Origin: Bin5 sp965116395
GTDB taxonomy: Bacteria > Chloroflexota > Anaerolineae > Caldilineales > Caldilineaceae
Assembly: GCA_965116395.1 (NCBI GenBank)
Contig: OZ220684.1
Span: forward strand, 3,472,001-3,536,000
Direction: 5' to 3'
DNA: 64,000 nucleotides
How positions within the stretch are numbered: the first letter of the stretch is position 1; each line of letters starts with the position of its first letter. Under the pieces are notes generated by a model. That model saw only the letters and a program-made list of their open reading frames with translations. It searched no databases and was not told where the DNA came from. The translations under genes were made by a program, and so were the position numbers. Positions 25,223-32,859 of this stretch are shown one piece after another.

Positions 25223-26159
25223 CGATAAAACCAAAGACCGACACTAAGAAATATTTTTCAGCCATCGCCCGTGTGGCCAGAGCGGGAACAACTCCCAGGC
25301 GCTGACAGGCAAGCGCGCCGCATCGGTTGGCAAAGGCGGCGGCCTGCTCGAGGCTTTTCCCTTCGGCCAGCGCCACGGCCAGGCCGGCGTTGAAAGCATC
25401 ACCGGCGCCGGTTGTGTCGACGACGTCGACCGGGACGCCGGCTACCGACTGCTGCCCGTCGCCGGTCAGGAGGAGGGCGCCTTTCTCTCCCATGGTAACG
25501 ATGAGGTTGCCGACGCCGCGGGCGTGCAGTTGGCGGGCCAGTTCGAGGGTGTCGGTGGGGTCGTCGGGGGCAAGCCCGAGAAGGATGCGCAGCTCGGTCT
25601 CGTTCGGGGTGAGGTAGTCGACATTTAGCAGGACGCTGCTGTCGAGCGCGGTGGCCGGCGCGGGATTGAGGATGGTGCGGACGCCGTGCTTCTTGCCCAA
25701 CGCCATTGCCTGGGCCGCGGCCACAACCGGTATTTCCAGCACAGACATCACCACGTCACTGCGCGCAATCTGCTCTTCGACCTGGTCGACGTAGGCGCTG
25801 TCCATCAGTTCATTCGCGCCCATGTCGAGAATGATGCCGTTTTCGCCCTCGGCGTTGAGGATGATGAAGCCGACGCCCGTGGCCATCGCCGTCGTCTGTT
25901 GCAGCCAAGTTGTATCGACGCCCTCGCGGGCGTAGAGGTCAGTGGCGATTTCGCCCAGTTTGTCGGCGCCGATGATGCCGGTGAAGTGGGCCTGCGCGCC
26001 CAGCCGGGCTACGCCGACAGCCTGGTTGGAGCCCTTGCCGCCCGGCCCCATGTCAAAGTCGGACCCGACGAGTGTTTCGCCAAAGACAGGCATGCGCTGT
26101 GTCCGCAGGGTCATGCCCACGGCGAAGCTGCCGACAACGGTGATTACGGGCCTGGTCAT
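25215..26159 (-). CDS. rbsK: Ribokinase (PfkB family)
   Basis: Sugar kinase of 314 residues that phosphorylates ribose or a related pentose at O5. PfkB signature 1 is GPGGKGSNQAVG; the NPAPAT segment lies mid-protein; signature 2 is VDTTGAGDAFNAGL with the catalytic Asp. ATG 26159 is preceded by AAGGAG and begins at the family position (RPVITVVGSFAVG). The last residues (VSVFGFIGT) and the TAA stop sit in the right end of MITE copy 2, so the original C-terminus may have been replaced. It is downstream of the ferritin-like gene with a 47-bp gap, probably the same transcript. Confidence 0.88.
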   Translation of the reverse strand: MTRPVITVVGSFAVGMTLRTQRMPVFGETLVGSDFDMGPGGKGSNQAVGVARLGAQAHFTGIIGADKLGEIATDLYAREGVDTTWLQQTTAMATGVGFIILNAEGENGIILDMGANELMDSAYVDQVEEQIARSDVVMSVLEIPVVAAAQAMALGKKHGVRTILNPAPATALDSSVLLNVDYLTPNETELRILLGLAPDDPTDTLELARQLHARGVGNLIVTMGEKGALLLTGDGQQSVAGVPVDVVDTTGAGDAFNAGLAVALAEGKSLEQAAAFANRCGALACQRLGVVPALATRAMAEKYFLVSVFGFIGT

Positions 26160-26206
26160 CGGATCGTCTCCTTCTGCGGGCAATTCGTCGTCTCTTGTGT
26201 TGGAGC

Positions 26207-27565
26207 CTATGCGGCACCGGCGGGCTGGGTTGCATTTGCAGGCTGGTTCAGGCCGGCTTCTCCCGCTTTGGCGATCATCGCCTCTGCGACCTGACGGATA
26301 TCGGCCCGCTCGGCGTCGGTGGCGGCGGCAATCTCAACTGCAACCAGCTCGTCGCAGCGCCGGTGCAGGCCGTCCATGTTGGGAATCCGGTCGGGGAACT
26401 TGGCGTGGAGAGCGTTGTGCCAGCGTTTGCCGTAGGCAGCGTGGATGGTCTCATCAGCCCAGTCGAACTCCATGTCGTGCTGGCTCATCCTGTCCTGGTA
26501 TTGCGCGAAGGCTTCTGCCCGCTTGACCTTGTTGCCGATATTCTTGGTTTCAAAATAGTGAAGCATGCCGAGTCGGATGATCGGTTCCTGCCCGGCCGCG
26601 CTGTCGTAGATGTAGCTGCCGAGGGGCATCTCCTGCAGTTCGAAGCCCCAAGCCTTTAGCCGTTCATAGCCCATCAGTACGTGGCGGCTCTCATCGTAGG
26701 TCCAGCGGGCGGCGTCGTAGATATAGTCCCAATCGAGATCGTCGGCGAAGGCGTGCAGGATTGCGCCGCCCGTCTCCACCGCCCATACTTCGTTGAGATG
26801 ACTGACGCCGCTGCGCAGCTGCAGGTTGATGCCCTCGCCGTAGGCAAAGTCGGGATCGACGATATCGGGCCAGTAATAGTGGCAGAGATGGAAGCGGGGG
26901 TCGCGTGCGGGAATCTCCGCCAGATGAAAGGGTCGGCGACCTGGCAGGTCTTTCGGCGAAATCGCCGGGTGAGGCGAATCGAGGGTCAAACCGCCTACCT
27001 CGGACAATCTTTCCTCAAGTGAGGAGGCCCAGCGCTCCGCTTCCTGGCGTCGTTCAGGTTCGGACTCAGACATCGCTTCCGTCTGGCCCTCCAGCCAGGC
27101 GATCTGGGTTTCTTTCTCTTCGATCGCCAGATTGAGAGCACGCAAAATTGGGCCGTCGCTAAGGTCGTCGGCACAGTCGACGTAACTCTTGTATGCAGAA
27201 AGGAGGGCAGGCTTGAAAACTGTGGCAAGCGCGTGAATGAAAGCCTGCGCGCTGGGGGCGTGAATCGACGCATCGAAGATCTCGATTAGAGGCGCATCTT
27301 CGCCGATTTCCAGCATGCGCCTGGGGTATCGAAGCTCGAAGACCCGTTCGCGAAAGGCATGCGCCGACAGCGTATCCTGCCAGGTGAAACGCGGCAGCGT
27401 CATCTTCGTTTCCAGTGGGGCGATTCCGGCCAGCCATGCCGACTGGCTGATTATCAGTGACCGCTCACACAGGTAGAAACGTTTGAGCACGGTTGCCGCG
27501 TCAAGACGCAGGAAACGGGCACGGGGATGCTCCCCAGGCAGGTAGCGATTATTGTTGTCGGTCAT
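26207..27565 (-). CDS. Ferritin-like double-domain protein, predicted diiron enzyme (paralog 1)
   Basis: A 452-residue protein of the ferritin-like superfamily. The C-terminal half shows a four-helix diiron pattern: Glu in HLNEVW (about 259), ESRH (Glu292/His295), Glu in HYFETK (about 339) and ETIH (Glu372/His375). The N-terminal half (about 20-200) is helical and may be a second, degenerate four-helix unit. It is a clear but distant relative of the protein at 41855-43186, sharing the DE-x-RH-x-L/M-MG and DWADE-x-x-H motifs. GAGGTG eight bases before ATG 27565 is the ribosome-binding site, right at the edge of MITE copy 3. Function unknown; an oxygenase or an oxidative-stress role are both possible. 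Confidence 0.65.
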   Translation of the reverse strand: MTDNNNRYLPGEHPRARFLRLDAATVLKRFYLCERSLIISQSAWLAGIAPLETKMTLPRFTWQDTLSAHAFRERVFELRYPRRMLEIGEDAPLIEIFDASIHAPSAQAFIHALATVFKPALLSAYKSYVDCADDLSDGPILRALNLAIEEKETQIAWLEGQTEAMSESEPERRQEAERWASSLEERLSEVGGLTLDSPHPAISPKDLPGRRPFHLAEIPARDPRFHLCHYYWPDIVDPDFAYGEGINLQLRSGVSHLNEVWAVETGGAILHAFADDLDWDYIYDAARWTYDESRHVLMGYERLKAWGFELQEMPLGSYIYDSAAGQEPIIRLGMLHYFETKNIGNKVKRAEAFAQYQDRMSQHDMEFDWADETIHAAYGKRWHNALHAKFPDRIPNMDGLHRRCDELVAVEIAAATDAERADIRQVAEAMIAKAGEAGLNQPANATQPAGAA

Positions 27566-27575
27566 TATTTCACCT

Positions 27576-27880
27576 CAAGTAGCTACTAAGCCGCAAACAG
27601 TGTGTGTCATGACAAACTCTTCAACTTCGCTGCCATTCGGGCTTTGTGATGGTGTATTCGGTTGGCAGCCGCCAGGTTGGTTGGGGAGCACTGTCGGCAT
27701 GCCGTGATGGTGGGGAAGAGCAAGTACGGTGGGTAGCCAGAGGGGGGCGTTGCGGGGGCGCAGCCCCTGCACAAGGGAGGCCGCTTGCGGCCGACCGCCC
27801 ATATGACAATCATGAGGAGAGAAGGAACGTCTTTGCTCCCCTGGTACAGGTTTGCGAACCAACTGCGGCTGAGTAGTTAC
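27576..27880. repeat. MITE-like dispersed repeat, copy 3, with terminal inverted repeats
   Basis: Terminal inverted repeats GTAGCTACTAAGCCGCA (27579-27595) and, at 27864-27880, TGCGGCTGAGTAGTTAC, which is complementary at 15 of 17 positions. CACCT occurs just outside on both sides (27571-27575 and 27881-27885), a possible 5-bp target duplication. The core has GGGGGCGCAGCCCCTGCAC and an inverted pair GGCCGCTTGCGGCC. No transposase is encoded. Confidence 0.75.
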
Positions 27881-27933
27881 CACCTGACTTAGTTCTTTGA
27901 TTGCCCCTCTGCCCCAGGCCGCGGTTACTGCTT

Positions 27934-28779
27934 CTACCCTTTGACTGCGCCTGCAGTCAGGCCGCTGATCATGTAGCGCTGCAAGAAGAGGAAGAAGATG
28001 AGACCCGGCACGATGATCAATACGGCCATCGCCATGATGTTGCCCCACACAACCGAACCGGCTATACCGACGAAGAAGTTGATGCCGACAGAGAGGGGGT
28101 ACTTGGACTGGTCTTTCATCATCGTGAGCGCGAACATGAATTCCTGCCAGGCGATTGTGAAGGCGAAAAGCGCCACCGCCGCAATGCCGGGCGCGGCCAC
28201 CGGCAGAAAGACGCGGCGGATCGCCCCCAAGCGACTACAGCCGTCAATCATGGCCGAATCTTCCAGCTCGCGGGGCACAGTGTCGAAGTAGCCCTTAAGC
28301 ATCCAGGTAGAGAAGGGAAGCGCTGCCATCGTATAGACGATGATCAGCCCGGCATAGGTATTGACCAGATTGAGGCGGGTCAGCGTGACGAAGAGCGGGA
28401 TCAGCATCAGTACGCCTGGAAACATCTGGCCGGCGATCAGCCAGACGCCCAGCGAACGGCGCATGCGGAACTGAAACCGGGAAAGCGCGTAGGCGCCCAG
28501 TGTGGTGAGCACGAGCGCCAGCAATGTCGTGACGGTGGCTATATAGAGGCTGTTGAGAAAGTAGCGTCCAGCCGGTGTCTCGGTGAGCACGTAGTTGTAG
28601 TTGGCCAGAGTGGGCGCCTTGGGGATTAGTACAGGCACTCTGGTAAAGATTTCGGCCCGCGCCTTGAATGAACTGGTCAGCATCCAGAAAAAGGGAAAAG
28701 CTGTAAAGGTGCTGATGATGAGCAACCAGGTATACGCCAAGACGTAGCGGCCCAGCCGACGGCGGAAGAACAGTTCCAT
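27934..28779 (-). CDS. Carbohydrate ABC transporter permease, CUT1 family (MalG-type)
   Basis: Second membrane subunit of the second sugar importer, 281 residues with six membrane segments. The EAA loop reads RELEDSAMIDGCSRLGAIRR. A short N-terminus (MELFFRRRLGRYVL) precedes the first segment. AGGAGAG six bases before ATG 28779 supports the start, and an 11-bp gap to the upstream permease shows coupling. It is last in its operon; MITE copy 3 lies just beyond its stop. Confidence 0.9.
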   Translation of the reverse strand: MELFFRRRLGRYVLAYTWLLIISTFTAFPFFWMLTSSFKARAEIFTRVPVLIPKAPTLANYNYVLTETPAGRYFLNSLYIATVTTLLALVLTTLGAYALSRFQFRMRRSLGVWLIAGQMFPGVLMLIPLFVTLTRLNLVNTYAGLIIVYTMAALPFSTWMLKGYFDTVPRELEDSAMIDGCSRLGAIRRVFLPVAAPGIAAVALFAFTIAWQEFMFALTMMKDQSKYPLSVGINFFVGIAGSVVWGNIMAMAVLIIVPGLIFFLFLQRYMISGLTAGAVKG

Positions 28780-28790
28780 GCGAATCTCTC

Positions 28791-29723
28791 CTATTCCACG
28801 TCTTCCAGGACTTGCCGCGTGTATAACGTGATGGGCAGGAGCAGCAAAATCAGCATTACCACGCCGACAGCCGAAGCATACCCTATCTTGAAGAAGCGAA
28901 ATGCGTTCAGGTAGGACATAATCGACAGCAACATCGTTGTGTCTCCGGGGCCGCCCCCTGTCAGTACGTAGACGCTGTCAAAATGATTGAAAGCCCAAAT
29001 TGTGGTCAGTAGGATGGCGATCTTGCCCACGCGATTGAGGAGTGGGAGTGTAACCCAGCGGAAACGTCCCAAGACGCCGGCGCCGTCGATCGCGGCCGCC
29101 TCGTAGAGTTCCTCCGGCACCGTCTGCAGCCCGGCAAGCAGCATCACCACCGAAAAGGGCAGAAGCTTCCAGATAGCCACAATCATCGTAGCGATCAGGG
29201 CAGTATTCTTGTCTCCCAGCCAGCCGATATTACGTTCGATCAGTCCAATCTCCATTAACATATAGTTCAACATACCGAAATGCGGGTCGAAAATCCAACG
29301 CCACGCCAGCGCGGCAACGACGGCAGGGCATACCCATGGTATCAGGGCCAGACCCCTGAACAGACCTCGGAGAGGGATATTTTCGTTAAGTGCGATCGAA
29401 GTAAACAGACCCAACACATAGGATATGGCCACGATTCCAACGGTCCAGATGATATTGTTTGTCAGTGCCCCCCAGAATAGCGTGTCGTTCGTCGTCAACT
29501 CGACGAAATTGAAGACGCCTACCAGAGTTGTATCTTTGTTGTAGAGATTATACTGGGTGAAGGCGAGATAGATCCCCCGCAAGAGCGGGTACACCGTCAA
29601 CAGCAATAGTGGAATGACGGTTGGCAGCAGGTAATAATAGGGAGTGATGTGGCGGTTGCTCAGGCGGCGCGAAAGGCGTTCAAGTCCTTCGGGCAAGGGA
29701 ATGGACAACGATTTCGTAGACAC
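28791..29723 (-). CDS. Carbohydrate ABC transporter permease, CUT1 family (MalF-type)
   Basis: First membrane subunit of the second importer, 310 residues. GTG 29723 is preferred because GGAGG lies five bases upstream; a TTG at 29735 is inside that site. The EAA loop is ELYEAAAIDGAGVLGRFRWV. The gene is separated from the binding-protein gene by 355 bp holding three consecutive hairpins, implying reduced read-through from the binding-protein transcript. Confidence 0.9.
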   Translation of the reverse strand: MSTKSLSIPLPEGLERLSRRLSNRHITPYYYLLPTVIPLLLLTVYPLLRGIYLAFTQYNLYNKDTTLVGVFNFVELTTNDTLFWGALTNNIIWTVGIVAISYVLGLFTSIALNENIPLRGLFRGLALIPWVCPAVVAALAWRWIFDPHFGMLNYMLMEIGLIERNIGWLGDKNTALIATMIVAIWKLLPFSVVMLLAGLQTVPEELYEAAAIDGAGVLGRFRWVTLPLLNRVGKIAILLTTIWAFNHFDSVYVLTGGGPGDTTMLLSIMSYLNAFRFFKIGYASAVGVVMLILLLLPITLYTRQVLEDVE

Positions 29724-29808
29724 ATTTGCCTCCAACCGGACTTGAATGACCCCCGGTCAAGCGACGAGAGCGGTCACTGTCAGAGAGGGCGACTCAGGAA
29801 ATGCGGCA

Positions 29809-29946
29809 GGACAGAGTCGACTCTGTCCCATATTGGTGCTTTCACCATGAAACTGCGAAAGGCATCAACATCAGTTCAAAACAGTAGACAGGGGTTTCCC
29901 CTGTCTACTGTGCATCCTGGGCCCTGTCCTCCAAATGGGACAGGGC
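29809..29946 (-). promoter_or_regulatory. Cluster of three hairpins in the binding-protein/permease spacer
   Basis: From right to left in transcript order: GCCCTGTCC (29921-29929) with GGACAGGGC (29938-29946); the 13-base stem described separately at 29882-29910; and a 20-base perfect palindrome GGACAGAGTCGACTCTGTCC at 29809-29828. The first and third share the GGACAG motif. Together they probably block 3' exonucleases and attenuate transcription, keeping binding protein in excess. Confidence 0.7.
29882..29910 (-). terminator. Rho-independent terminator or attenuator after the binding-protein gene
   Basis: Perfect 13-base arms CAGTAGACAGGGG and CCCCTGTCTACTG around a 3-base loop. On the minus strand the stem is followed by TTTTGAA, so it can act as an intrinsic terminator with a short U-tract, probably leaky. 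Confidence 0.7.
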
Positions 29947-30078
29947 TTAGGACATTGTTAAACGTATCTTACATTGAAGCGCCGAAAAAAGAAGAAATCC
30001 GGCAGGAATATAGGGATCGAAGAACTGCAGCCCGCTCAGGTGCCGGTTGCAATTCACTTCAGATCCCCTTACGGTGCC

Positions 30079-31410
30079 CTAGACCTGATACTCCTGCAGC
30101 AATTTGGTACCTTCGACCTCCAGGAGTTCGATTAAATCGTCCAACGAGAGGTCATTCTGCAGGTACTTCTGGATGTTCGGTCCTAACAGACGGTCATCGA
30201 ACTCGGCCCAGGCTGGATGTTTGGGATAGCCGACACCGTGCTCTACTTCACGCAGAGCTACGTCCCAGGAATGCTCCGTCGTGGTGAAGCGTGGATCCTC
30301 CATGGCTTTCACACTTGTCGGGAACAGCCAGTCGCCGTAGGCAATAGCCGAAGAGTTCTCGTCGTTGGAGAGCCACTCGATGACTTCCCAGGCGGCATCG
30401 ACCGTACCCCTTTCAACCGCGTCCGTGGCAAGGGACCAGGTCTGCGGTTCGCTGCTATTTGCGTGGCGCTTGTAATGGGGAAGCGGGACCATATGCCATT
30501 CGAAATCCGGTTCGGCCTCTATCACGATGCGCCGGGCCCAACAGCCGGTCTGGCGCATTGTATAGATGCCCAGTCCGAACGCCTCCAGCGTGTCGGAGCC
30601 GCCGAAACTTTCCTGCGAAAGGATTTCATCCACCCAAAGCATGTCATGCCACAGCTGCAGGGCTTCACGCGCCGGCTGCACGTCGATCTCCCAGCTCTGT
30701 CCTAGACCACCCATTACCTCGGCGCCGGTCTGCCACATCCAGGCGATGATGTCCTCGGTCGTCTGCGTCGCAGTAAGGTTTGCGGCCAGGCCGAAATAGT
30801 CCGGCGGGTCGGTAAGTTTCTGGGCGGCGGGAATAAACTCGTCCCAGGTCCAGCCATCGAGGGGAAGTTCGATGCCTGCTTCATTGAACCGATCGGCGTT
30901 CACATACATCGTGCCGACTTCCCAACACCAGGGCACGCTGAAGATTCTGTTGTCCAACGGGGAGATGGCGGCATCGAGAGCCTTGGCGTGCGTCGTCTCC
31001 ACCAATCCTGAGTTATTTATCAGTTCGGTCAGGTCAAGGTAGCCGCCCTGCGTGCCGTACTCGTTCGCCCATGCTGTGATACCGTGGACGATCTCAGGCG
31101 TCACCCCGCCGGCAATCGATGTCGTCAGGTAATCACGCGCCTGGCCCCAACCGCCCTGAATGTATTCGGCTGTAATTCGACTACCGTTCTCTGCGTTCCA
31201 ACCGTCGATCGCAGCTTGCGCGGCTTCGACTGCGCCCGGCTGCCATACGAGGGTGTAGAACTGCACAGTCTGCGGTTCAGCCCCGCCTTCCATGTCACCT
31301 GCACCCTCTTGGGGCGCGACCGGTGCAGCGCAGGCGGCGAGAGCAACACCTGCGGCGGACAGGCCAGCCATCTGCAGGAAATTCCGACGACTCAATCTTG
31401 GTTCGTTCAC
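30079..31410 (-). CDS. Extracellular sugar-binding lipoprotein, CUT1 family
   Basis: Solute-binding protein of the second importer, 443 residues. GTG 31410 has AGGAGG six bases upstream. The N-terminus has a twin-arginine motif (SRRNFLQ) and a lipobox ending LAAC with Cys27, so export and lipid anchoring are expected. The mature part starts with TVQFYTLVWQPGA and shows the aromatic-rich pattern of sugar binders (WCWEVGTMYVNADRF, WTWDEFIPAAQKL). A near-consensus promoter lies 130 bp upstream. Substrate unknown; the adjacent rightward genes suggest an uncommon sugar or oligosaccharide. Confidence 0.9.
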   Translation of the reverse strand: MNEPRLSRRNFLQMAGLSAAGVALAACAAPVAPQEGAGDMEGGAEPQTVQFYTLVWQPGAVEAAQAAIDGWNAENGSRITAEYIQGGWGQARDYLTTSIAGGVTPEIVHGITAWANEYGTQGGYLDLTELINNSGLVETTHAKALDAAISPLDNRIFSVPWCWEVGTMYVNADRFNEAGIELPLDGWTWDEFIPAAQKLTDPPDYFGLAANLTATQTTEDIIAWMWQTGAEVMGGLGQSWEIDVQPAREALQLWHDMLWVDEILSQESFGGSDTLEAFGLGIYTMRQTGCWARRIVIEAEPDFEWHMVPLPHYKRHANSSEPQTWSLATDAVERGTVDAAWEVIEWLSNDENSSAIAYGDWLFPTSVKAMEDPRFTTTEHSWDVALREVEHGVGYPKHPAWAEFDDRLLGPNIQKYLQNDLSLDDLIELLEVEGTKLLQEYQV

Positions 31411-31542
31411 AATCGACCTCCTCTGGTCATTTTTGGGTACTCTGCCATGCAATACCCGGCGGAAAATGATGAAATTTGTCGGACCTGTAGTTTTGTGGAG
31501 GACTTACCGCTTGAAGTTGGAAATGCGATAATTTGGAATGGG

Positions 31543-31571
31543 AGTATAGTTGGCAGAGTCCTGTTTGTCAA
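31543..31571 (-). promoter_or_regulatory. Sigma70-type promoter of the second sugar importer operon
   Basis: Minus strand TTGACA (31566-31571), 17-bp spacer, TATACT (31543-31548). This is close to consensus and drives the binding-protein gene at 31410. The remaining divergent region, 31572-31815, has no coding signal and must hold the rightward promoter. Confidence 0.8.
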
Positions 31572-31815
31572 CCTGTTTTCGCGTATTATCTGCCGAGTTC
31601 AACGGAGGCTTACTCGTCCCAGCCGGGACACGCGTCCAGCCCCCAAACCCCACCTCTTCCAGGGCCGCTCCCTTCCCTCATCAAACGAACACGATGCGGG
31701 CCGGTATCAGGCAACTTCAGGGCGATTGGACACTGTGCAGAATACCATTTATCATGCCAACGGAAAAGAGAATCCAAACCCACTGCTTGCGAGCACTCCC
31801 AACACTGATAATCTG

Positions 31816-32820
31816 ATGAGATCCGTAATCTGCGTTCATGAACGTTTTGACGCCGACTGGCCGTTCGCTGCCGACTACTGGCAGGAGCGCTGGAAGAGCG
31901 AGGGCTGCGAACTCTACCGCACCGAAGAGCCGGACGCACTTGCGCCGCAGCTCGTGCCGAATCCTGCCTCGGTGCAGCGGCTTGTGCTGCTCGGCCTCCC
32001 CGCGGGCAGCGACGACCTTGCACCCTTTACCGCGCTTGAAGAGTGCTTTCACAGCGCCTACCGCGTCGCGGCAAAATCCGGACTCGATGAGGCGGCCGCC
32101 CGCGGCGTACATGTCGTGCCGAACCGGCACGAGCTATTCTGGGGCCAATCCGTGTCCGAGTACGGCCTGGCCCTTACCCTAGGCGGGCTGCGTCGTATAC
32201 CTCAGCTTTACGACGCCATGAAACAAAGCCACGGGCCCTGGAAATACAGACCGGAGGTAGGCCGGCCGGGGCAACGGGGCGGCCAGTTTGGCGATGATTC
32301 GCGCTTTAGCAGCGGCACGCTTGGGGGCAAACGGGTGCGCGTGGTCGGCGCCGGCAATATTGGGGCTCGCTATGCCTCCTTCTGCGTAGCCATTGGCGCT
32401 GATGTTGCCGTCTGGGACCCTTTTGCGCCCGATGCCACCTTTGCCGCCAGCGGCGCAACCCGCTGTTTTCATCTGTCGGAACTGGTGAAAGATGCTGAAG
32501 TTTTTGTGCCGATGCTGCCTTTGAAGGAAGATACGCGCGGGTTGATCGGGAAGGATTTGATCGAAGCCTTGCCGCACGGCTGCCTGGTCGTACAGGTGAC
32601 TCGGGCTCTCATCTGCGATACCGAAGCGCTCTATCGTCGCGTCCTGAATGATGAGCTGGCCCTGGCCGCCGACGTCTTTGACATCGAGCCGGTCCCGCTG
32701 GACTCCCCTCTGCTCGGGCGTCACAACGTCGTCCACACGCCGCACAACGCCGGCCGTACAATCGACGCCAACCGCGCCTGGGTGGACGATAAGATCGCCC
32801 GTTTCAAACCACGCCCATAG
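31816..32820 (+). CDS. D-isomer-specific 2-hydroxyacid dehydrogenase
   Basis: NAD-dependent oxidoreductase of 334 residues. The Rossmann motif is VRVVGAGNIGARYASF. The catalytic triad fits the family: Arg in VQVTRALICD, Glu in FDIEPVPLD, His in HTPHNAG. The frame is open for 240 codons upstream of ATG 31816, but that stretch is the divergent promoter region, so the ATG giving the family-typical N-terminus was chosen. It is first in a rightward series; the next gene starts 40 bp on. It probably reduces or oxidises a 2-keto/2-hydroxy sugar acid; the exact substrate is unknown. Confidence 0.85.
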   Translation: MRSVICVHERFDADWPFAADYWQERWKSEGCELYRTEEPDALAPQLVPNPASVQRLVLLGLPAGSDDLAPFTALEECFHSAYRVAAKSGLDEAAARGVHVVPNRHELFWGQSVSEYGLALTLGGLRRIPQLYDAMKQSHGPWKYRPEVGRPGQRGGQFGDDSRFSSGTLGGKRVRVVGAGNIGARYASFCVAIGADVAVWDPFAPDATFAASGATRCFHLSELVKDAEVFVPMLPLKEDTRGLIGKDLIEALPHGCLVVQVTRALICDTEALYRRVLNDELALAADVFDIEPVPLDSPLLGRHNVVHTPHNAGRTIDANRAWVDDKIARFKPRP

Positions 32821-32859
32821 TATATTGACGGCCTGTTGCGGCCGCGGACGGGAGGAAAG

